From assembly GCA_910589415.1 (NCBI GenBank), contig OU342630.1:27561867-27625866 (forward strand): a DNA stretch of 64,000 nucleotides, given 5' to 3'. Positions 58,201-64,000 of the stretch are shown here, piece by piece (positions within the stretch are counted from its first letter, which is position 1; the number at the start of each line of letters is the position of its first letter). Origin of the DNA: Malachius bipustulatus. Taxonomy: Eukaryota; Arthropoda; Insecta; Coleoptera; Melyridae. A program made the position numbers and the translations under genes. The notes beneath the pieces were generated by a model. It had not been told where the DNA came from. It made no database searches and worked only from the letters and a program-made list of their open reading frames with translations.

Positions 58201-61200
58201 CCATTAATGTAACAGTTTTTATTATTACATTAATTTAATTGAATGATTTATTTCCTTATAACTTATTATACTAGAATATCAATTTATTACCAACTCATAA
58301 CGCAACTGCTTATATATATCTATACAGAGTGTTCCTACATAAAATATCATCCCAAAGACTTAAAAAATCTATAGAAACAGAAGTAAAAATTAAGTTTATT
58401 GATGTCCAATCATAGGATTATAAAGCACACATCGCTTAGCGAGGAGTGGACTATAGAATCAGGATTCGATTAAAGCATTTAGATCGCCAGTTTGATCTTT
58501 TTTCTATAAATATCAAATATCTTTAGTAAATTCCAGATAAATATTGCCATAGAAAATAAAGAGCATCTAAAGATTTATAAGTAATTTTTAACAAAAATAA
58601 AAATATTAATGATCTGAATCTACAAGAAAATTCTATTTCTTTTTATAATTTATGAATATAAAAAACCAATCCATAAATTACGTGTGCCCTGTACTACTTA
58701 AGTAATAGATATACTGGGTGTTTCATTGGCCGACTCATGCATAGGGATTTCAATGGTAAAAACTTAGAATTAAATTATTGACTTCATTTGTTGAGATTGA
58801 GAAGGTGCATTAAACTATTTTCGAGGAAGCGGGAGGTAGCTCAGCGGGTTAGAGTACAGATTACTAATCCGTTGAGGCTGCCACCGCCTGGGTTCAAATC
58901 CCAGTCTAGCCTTGGTTGTTGTGTTCGTCTATAATATAACTATTTAAAAAGATGATATATGTATAAAATATAATACTGATAATAGATAAGGCTCATACTG
59001 ATCTGAAGCCAAAAGCAGACAAAAACACTGTTGAAGATTTTGGCTTGAGATCAGTATTATCTATGAGCCCTAGAACCCAAACAAACTTCTTCTTTTTACT
59101 TAATACGTACTTTGGCTCGAATAAATTTCCACTTTGTTATAACAATTTATATACATATAAGTATCTACCTAATTAAAATTATGATTTTTTTGTTTTTAGG
59201 GTCTTGCGCGTTTTTTTGTGATTGAAAAAATGTAATTTCACAATATAACTGAATTTTATAATTAATACAGGATTTATTGATTTTTCTAGGCTCTATGGTT
59301 TCAATGATTTTTGTGCGTTTACACCTCATGACTGCAGTGAATTTCATTTGGGAGAATTTAATAAAATTTGGTGATCACAAATAATTTAATTTGCGTTTTG
59401 TTTCATTTTATTAGCATATTTTTAATAAAAAATACACTATTTATTTTTTAAACAGTCGTCAAATACCGTTGACATTTTTTCATCAATATGCGAATGAAAA
59501 ATGACACGTTGTTGCTCTACTCGGAAGCATGTGCGAAGTATCTCGCGATCTAGAGCGACAAGTATTTTGCACACTGTAGAAAACTTGTATTTGTTTCTCT
59601 AGCAACAAAGCAACAATCAACTTTGAACTAAAATAAAAGTTTTCTTGCGTAATTTTTACGATTGATTAAGTATTTCGATTGTTTTCATCATTTCAATAAA
59701 GCGACCTAAAAAATGTTGTATGCATCTCGAGCGCGAAATTATGGTGATCCCGAATGAGTTTTTTAAAAAAGCTCTTATTCTCAAGCGTCAAAGTTCAATT
59801 TTGCGCACTAAATACATAAATAACTAATTTATTTACAATCAATCTGTAAAAGTAAAAGTTTTGTAAAATTATTCACGTAGGTATATTTTTGTTTACATAT
59901 TATATTACAAATGGACTGACAAGGAAGCGATTTTATTTATAACAAGTAACATATCTAAGCTTTATTGCCCTTGACCACATCAAAATGTGACAAAAAATCC
60001 ACATAAATAGAGGATAGGATGTGTCTCCTCTAATGTATGAGAGGTTGTTAAGTAATTTTGGAAAAGATTGGGAAGAAGTTTTCAATTATACTGACTGCAT
60101 TTTACGTCCATTAAGTAGGAAGAGCAAAGTCGGCAGAATCAAAAAATGATACATTGACAATTAAAGGCTAATTAAAGGCTAATTAAATGCCCTAATTTTA
60201 AAATTTTAGGCTCCGCGCATTTTTTCAAAAATGACTGTTCTGCTAGTTTAAACTTAAGCTGGCAGAACATATGCGTTAAAAAGTGTTTTAAGAAAATAAA
60301 ATCGTAATTCCACTTGTGCAGTAATTAAAGGCTATTTAAAGGCGAATGAAATGCCCTTAGTTTAAAATTTTAGGTTATGCGCATTTAAAAAAAATGACTG
60401 TTCTGCTAGTTTTCTGGCAGAGTATGTGCCAAAAAGTGGTTTAAGAAAATAAGATCGTATTTCCTCTTGCGCAGTAATTAAAGGCGCATTAAAGGATAAT
60501 TAAATGCCCTAGTTTAAAATTTTAAAATTTTAGGCTCCTAAAATGTTTGTATCGAGGCTATAGCAACCATAAGAAGCATTTCCATTTCAAAAAATGATCC
60601 ATTTTCTCTCTAATACAATAATTAGGAAATCCAATTTTTACCAAATTCCATTTTGCATGTGATTTTCCTGTCTTCGAAATAGATTTAGGTAGGTAGGTAC
60701 ACTGTGTATTATTATAAGTAAACTGTTTTTATCTCGTACCTAAATTGTAAGATTATCTTGTTAATTTTACTCTTTTAGATTTGAAACTTTCCGCGACATG
60801 TTGCTAGTGAACTCAACATCTGTTATTCTTGTTAAATTTATTGATGTGCAGATACCACGCTTTCAAGTCATCTGCCGTTTATTTTATGACTTTAACAAGC
60901 CATTCCAATTAATTTGAATCTGAGTACCTACTGGGATTGAATACTAATTTTCTGGTTTATCAAAATAAGTCTTCATTTGTTTTGACAATCTTAACTCTTC
61001 TATAAGCAGATGTTACTGAAAAAGTTTGGTGCGATATTATTTACGAGTTTATTCATTTCAAGGACTGAATAAATGAGTTAACTTTTAATAATTGCTTGAC
61101 TAAAATAATGTGAAATAAAATCTGTCTTTTTGATTGAAACTCTTGCCACGCGTAAATAAATATGTGATTTTATCAAGTAAGTAGGTATTTACGTACTTCC

Positions 61201-62712
61201 TTCTGCTCCAGTTTTTTATATGCACATCATGAATATCTAAGTAAAAGTATGATATAGGTACGTACCTATACAGGGTGTCCCAGACTTAATTGACCAGGCC
61301 ATATCTCATATACAGGTTGAGATAATCGAGCCGAATAAAAGGCATATTATTATAATTTTTCAAGCTGTATAACATGACAGCATGAAAACAACCCCCACTC
61401 CAACATCCCCTAAGTTGCAGCCCCCACCCTTAAAAAAATGAATAGCACCCTGTATATATTTTTGTATATTCAAAACCAGTATTCGATTCTCTATTCAGAT
61501 GATTTTTCAGATTCAAAATTGGTTCAGAAATAACCAAGAAAAAGTTCATCAAGGTGGTCATGACTTTTTATCTTAACTTTACCTGAATGACTTTAGCTGC
61601 CAAAATTTATCAATATTTTGGTCATAGTTTTTAATTAGCAGGTCACAGTCATCATTAAGGTTCATGATAAAGTGCTTTATCTCTTGTTTTATTTTTTAAA
61701 ATTTCCCAACAAATCAGAATTATCAAATAAATTGTTTGGACTTTAATTATAATAATAACTATCACCTGCCTGTTAAAAACTATGAATAAATTTTGACAGC
61801 AAAAGTCATCCAGAGAAAGTTAAGATAAAAAGTCATGACCACCTTGATGATCTTTTTCTTGGTTATTTCTAAACCAATTTTGAATCTGAAAAATCATCTG
61901 AATAGAGAATCGAATACTGGTTTTGAATATACAAAAATATATACAGGGTGCTATTCATTTTTTTAAGGGTGGGGGCTGTAACTTAGGGGATGTTGGAGTG
62001 GGGGTTGTTTTCATGCTGTCATGTTATACAGCTTGAAAAATTATAATAATATGCCTTTTATTCGGCTCGATTATCTCAACCTGTATATGAGATATGGCCT
62101 GGTCAATTAAGTCTGGGACACCCTGTATATGATATTGATATACGCAATAAGAAGCGGCTCAAAATTAACTAAAGAAGTGCCCTCTTGCACAATTTACTAA
62201 AGCAGGCTTAACGGTAAATAGGGTTTTATCACCATATAGCAATTACAGTAAACGTTGCCGCATAAGTGGTTAGGTATTGATCTAGGTATGGTGATAAGGT
62301 CTATAATATGTATAGCTAGGTATAAAAAATGATGCGCAGGGCTTAGTGCAAAATAGACGAACGAAATAAAATAATTACAAATACATAATCTTTCTTAGAG
62401 TGCCAAGTACTCAAAAATAGAGGATAGAGGGAATCATTGACCTCTTAAATGTTTTTTCGATTATTAGTGTCGTTGAAATAAAATGAATATGATCAATACC
62501 TATAGGTACAATTAATATGAGTAAATGACCTAATATGTACCTATACCATCTAGGTACCCATTTACCAAATCACTCAAAACTACAAAAAAAAAGATACACT
62601 AAAAGAGCGTATACATATAAGAGAGTGTACTTACTTTACATCCTTCACAAGTAAAAGCTCCGAAATGGAAACCCGCAGCTGGTTCGCCACACACTTTACA
62701 CGTCTGGTTCAT
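48366..62712 (-). CDS. kni: Knirps-family nuclear receptor (knirps / knirps-related / eagle group)
   Basis: A two-exon CDS, join of 62712-62635 and 49295-48366, 335 aa. Zinc finger 1 uses C5, C8, C22, C25; the P-box is CEGCKSF; zinc finger 2 uses C42, C48, C58, C61. The Knirps box follows ([20 protein letters not shown], about 71-94). There is no ligand-binding domain, a hallmark of this family. The rest is low complexity: a Gln/Ala run near 95-103, Pro-rich stretches, [17 protein letters not shown], and an acidic tail. PIDLSMK (271-277) and the C-terminal PLDLTTK (328-334) match the PxDLSxK motif that recruits the corepressor CtBP. Known relatives are zygotic transcriptional repressors in segmentation, head and tracheal or wing-vein patterning. 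The DNA-binding domain looks closest to knirps/knirps-related, but eagle is not excluded; the symbol is provisional. The fly paralogues kni and knrl are neighbours; no second copy is in this window. Confidence 0.93.
49524..49570 (+). promoter_or_regulatory. TATA-like motif inside the intron
   Basis: TATAAAAGTGTGCGCGCAC lies in a GC-richer stretch on the plus strand, antisense to the receptor. This is weak evidence for a promoter. Confidence 0.15.
50970..51115. promoter_or_regulatory. GC-rich intronic block, possible enhancer
   Basis: An abrupt GC-rich patch (GGCGGCCAGGCGGCG, GCCGCCCGGGGGCC, GCGGGGCCCCC) with no supported frame in AT-rich intron, 1.7 kb from exon 2. Candidate regulatory element by composition and position only. 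Confidence 0.25.
52746..52767. repeat. C9-TGAAA-G8 hairpin
   Basis: Nine C, a five-base loop TGAAA, then eight G. This is a perfect homopolymer hairpin in the receptor intron. Confidence 0.85.
53235..53510. promoter_or_regulatory. GC-richer intronic block, possible enhancer
   Basis: About 275 bp with many CpG (GTGACGTAAGTTGTCGTAAG, GTTGATACGCGCGATGAC) and no reading frame. Candidate cis-regulatory region by composition. Confidence 0.25.
54474..55048. mobile_element. Deleted transposon with nested inverted repeats
   Basis: AGCCTGGTTCAGAC (54473) and AAGCCTGGATCGGCC (55034) mark the ends. Inside, ACATTTATTTTGTTTTCGAC ... CGACATGTTGC (54541-54578) is inverted at GCAACATGTCGTCGACAGG ... AACAAAATGTC (54838-54873). 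TATATAACTTTGCTA repeats occur at both sides. It holds a short coding remnant (54640-54804). It is probably a Harbinger-type internal deletion derivative; the superfamily is inference. Confidence 0.55.
54640..54804 (+). pseudogene. 54-codon transposase N-terminal remnant
   Basis: ATG 54640 opens [20 protein letters not shown] and continues to [11 protein letters not shown] before TGA. The acidic start MSSDED followed by a hydrophobic helix resembles the beginning of Harbinger nucleases in insects. It is too short to be certain, and no catalytic residues are present. Confidence 0.3.
55470..55630. other. GC-richer intronic patch
   Basis: A modest rise in G+C with ACCACCGGTAGACCGGCACTG and CGCCATTTCACGCCCGACGG. 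No frame is supported. It may be regulatory or repeat-derived. Confidence 0.2.
56589..57186. repeat. Decayed TACAGGGTG-type element(s)
   Basis: TATACAGGGTGTTTCAG at 56589 faces CACCCTGTA at 57020-57028 and again at 57178-57186. The arms inside are only weakly inverted, so this is an old or composite non-autonomous mariner-type copy. Confidence 0.45.
58322..58720. repeat. Facing mariner-type end motifs
   Basis: TATACAGAGTGTTCC at 58322 and TATACTGGGTGTTTC at about 58711, both in the same direction. Fragmentary. Confidence 0.3.
58827..58912 (+). repeat. tRNA-derived sequence (SINE head or tRNA pseudogene)
   Basis: A perfect pol III A box (TAGCTCAGCGGG) and a good B box (GGTTCAAATCC) sit at tRNA-like spacing. 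The T arm (CTGGG TTCAAAT CCCAG) folds and the anticodon-arm region ACAGATTACTAATCCGT folds with one mismatch, but the two sides of the acceptor stem do not pair. So it is not a functional tRNA. It may be the promoter head of a SINE whose tail includes the inverted repeat at 58990-59070. Confidence 0.65.
58990..59070. repeat. Imperfect inverted repeat 3' of the tRNA-like block
   Basis: GGCTCAT...ACTGATCTGAAGCCAAAA is inverted as TTTTGGCTTGAGATCAGTAT...ATGAGCC, with an 8-9-nt extra segment in one arm. Confidence 0.7.
60159..60538. repeat. Tandem repeat, about 155-164-bp unit, 2.4 copies
   Basis: Units begin AATTAAAGGC at 60159, 60323 and 60476. Each carries AAATGCCCT, TTTAAAATTTTAGG, ATGACTGTTCTGCTAGTTT, a matching CTGGCAGA, and AAGTGxTTTAAGAAAATAA. 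The third copy is partial. Confidence 0.85.
61269..62128. mobile_element. 860-bp foldback element, arms of about 390 bp
   Basis: Starts TACAGGGTGTCCCAGAC and ends GTCTGGGACACCCTGTA. Each arm begins with a roughly 187-bp unit that has end-like motifs on both sides (left unit 61269-61456, right unit 61941-62128). It then continues with AACCAGTATTCGATTCTC, AAGTCATGACC-type and other blocks to a centre near 61700. The arms are nearly identical, so the copy is fairly young. No coding core. It lies in the receptor intron, 0.5 kb from exon 1. Confidence 0.9.
62635..62712 (-). CDS. kni: Receptor coding exon 1 (zinc finger 1)
   Basis: ATG at 62712 encodes [20 protein letters not shown] and TCEGCK (26 aa), then a phase-0 donor AAA|GTAAGT at 62635/62634. 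This split directly after EGCK is the conserved intron position of nuclear-receptor DNA-binding domains. The ATG is preceded immediately by TTTTGTTTTCAG, a strong acceptor, so the exon begins at or next to the start codon and a non-coding leader exon must lie upstream. Confidence 0.95.
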
Positions 62713-64000
62713 CTGAAAACAAAAATATAAATCGTTAGCACCAATTTTTTTTTTGAAATATAACGCCAGAAATAATTCAAAGAAAAATTCTTGGGGTTCA
62801 TTGGGGTGGTTTTTTTAGTACCTTAGAATTCAAACTTGATAGTTGAGGAAAAGTTTATTTACTAATCTAGCATTGAAGTCTCCAGAATTTGAGCAGTGGG
62901 TTTATTATAAGTTTGTATAAAATAATAATCCCGTAATGTGACGCTATGGGAATAACTTTGGCAGGTCATTTTTATATTTTCAAAAGCCATCTTCTGACGA
63001 GTAATTTGATAACTGTGAACTGTGACCTATAAGTGGTTTTTGGACAATGACGTGATAATAAATGTTTTCAAAAATGTTAAACCCTGCTTGTGATACATCG
63101 TTGCAAAGGATTATTTAGGGAGAATATTTTCCGCTAACCTTCCAACTTTTTTCGCAAAAAAAGCAGAACATTTTTTTTTTCGAAAAGGTCATGCTAAGAA
63201 AATAATTTCTTCAATTTTACATCTATAAAATATTCGTAAAATCAAAAAAGTTCATTCAAATTTTCAATTGTTGAAGACAACAAATTGTTGTTAATTTGAA
63301 AAGCATACTTGACTTTTTTGGATTTACGAATGTACTTGTGTACTTAACTAAAGAAAATAAGTTCTTCTTGGGAAACAGTCGTTGCTGAAATATGCTGAAA
63401 AAACTTACAAAGAGATATTCCTTATTCAAGCCGTATCTTTTTTCTTATCAAAAATAATAAATTAATTTTTTTCTTGTAGGTTTACACAGATCGTCAAGAA
63501 GTATCAATTTGACTATAATTTGTAAAAAAAATTCCACGACGACTAGATCCCAGGATTTTATTGTCAACTTTTCTTATTCTTATGACCGCCATATCGTTTT
63601 TAAATGTCATATTTGGTTCAAAAAAAAAACATGCAATTCAAAAAATATAGAACATTATATCAGAAATTTATTCGTTTGTTAAAAGAAAGAACATTTTTTA
63701 GGTCAATAAATGTCAAACACTTTAACTTCACATTCACATTAATGTTATGCTATGAAATAAAAGTTTTGTTGAAAAAAATATTGAAATATGATTTTTTTTA
63801 ATGTGATACATTTTTGATTTTCTTTTTACAATAATTTTTAGAGAAAACCAGTTTTTTTCGGCATTGGTATTTCAGCAACGACTGAAGTTTTCCTAAATTT
63901 TATTTCAGATTCTTACAAAAGCAGAATTAGTGCAATTTTTTTCAAATTTAAGCTACCTCGTATACATGAATGTATCGTATGTATGAATTTACCTACTTTT
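62713..64000. other. DNA upstream of receptor exon 1
   Basis: Probably a first intron, because an acceptor abuts the ATG. An inverted pair (CAGTCGTTGCTGAAATA near 63378 and TATTTCAGCAACGACTG near 63868) marks another foldback-like repeat, related to 17.81 kb. No leader exon could be identified. Confidence 0.45.

Larger units (their letters stand above)
49296..62634 (-). other. 13.3-kb receptor intron
   Basis: GT-AG intron from GTAAGT (62634) to TTTTCAG (49296), 13,339 bp. It interrupts the DNA-binding domain. The contents are listed separately: GC-rich blocks, a tRNA-like sequence, tandem repeats and foldback elements. No other host gene is recognised inside. Confidence 0.9.

Noticed and set aside
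58827..58912. A functional tRNA gene
   Set aside because: The A and B boxes are good, but the seven bases on each side of the acceptor stem do not pair and the variable region is abnormally long, so I call it tRNA-derived.
60159..60538. CRISPR array
   Set aside because: Units of about 160 bp repeat throughout without unique spacers, and this is eukaryotic DNA.

Overview
The window is AT-rich animal DNA, almost certainly from an insect. The main evidence is one conventional single-copy gene on the minus strand: a Knirps-family nuclear receptor (knirps / knirps-related / eagle group). Its two coding exons, 62712-62635 and 49295-48366, are separated by a 13.3-kb intron. The zinc-finger domain, the Knirps box and two CtBP-type motifs can all be read directly, and there is no ligand-binding domain. 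The mobile elements (MADF remnant, DUF4817-type Tc1/mariner transposase, RTE, CR1/Jockey-like and R1-like LINEs) also fit an insect. I cannot fix the order; a beetle is plausible but unproven.

Layout. 0-8.6 kb: non-coding DNA with a broken DDE transposase (1.4-2.3 kb), a foldback element (4.7-5.5 kb), a broken two-exon SAM-like reading frame on the minus strand (6.4-6.8 kb) and a candidate first exon on the plus strand (7.88 kb). 8.6-13.6 kb: a nested block in which an apparently intact two-ORF CR1/Jockey-group LINE sits inside a small MITE, next to a second inverted copy of that MITE and a long-TIR element. 13.6-18.6 kb: mostly non-genic, with two candidate terminal exons and a TATA-plus-donor module. 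18.66-24.23 kb: an old long inverted repeat filled with a Harbinger-like element carrying a MADF exon remnant, a full-length RTE LINE with an 11-bp target duplication and one 10-bp disabling duplication, and a 5'-truncated LINE with a 12-bp target duplication. 24.3-41.5 kb: more transposon remains, including a degenerate transposase, a Harbinger-like MITE, an LTR-like piece with a primer-binding-site match, R1- and RTE-like LINE fragments, foldbacks, and a 2.2-kb Tc1/mariner-like element with an intact 358-aa transposase and about 436-bp terminal repeats. 41.5-48 kb: quiet DNA downstream of the receptor gene. 48.4-62.7 kb: the Knirps-family gene, whose intron holds GC-rich blocks (candidate enhancers), a tRNA-derived sequence, a tandem repeat and foldbacks. 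62.7-64 kb: upstream DNA; a splice acceptor lies directly before the ATG, so a 5' non-coding exon probably lies farther upstream.

How the parts relate. The receptor is the only gene with a clear host role; nearly everything else is transposon-derived. The most distinctive pattern is a set of long inverted-repeat elements built from TACAGGGTG-type ends. Most carry an extra copy of that end motif 100-180 bp inside each arm, either direct or inverted, and one of them still encodes a transposase.
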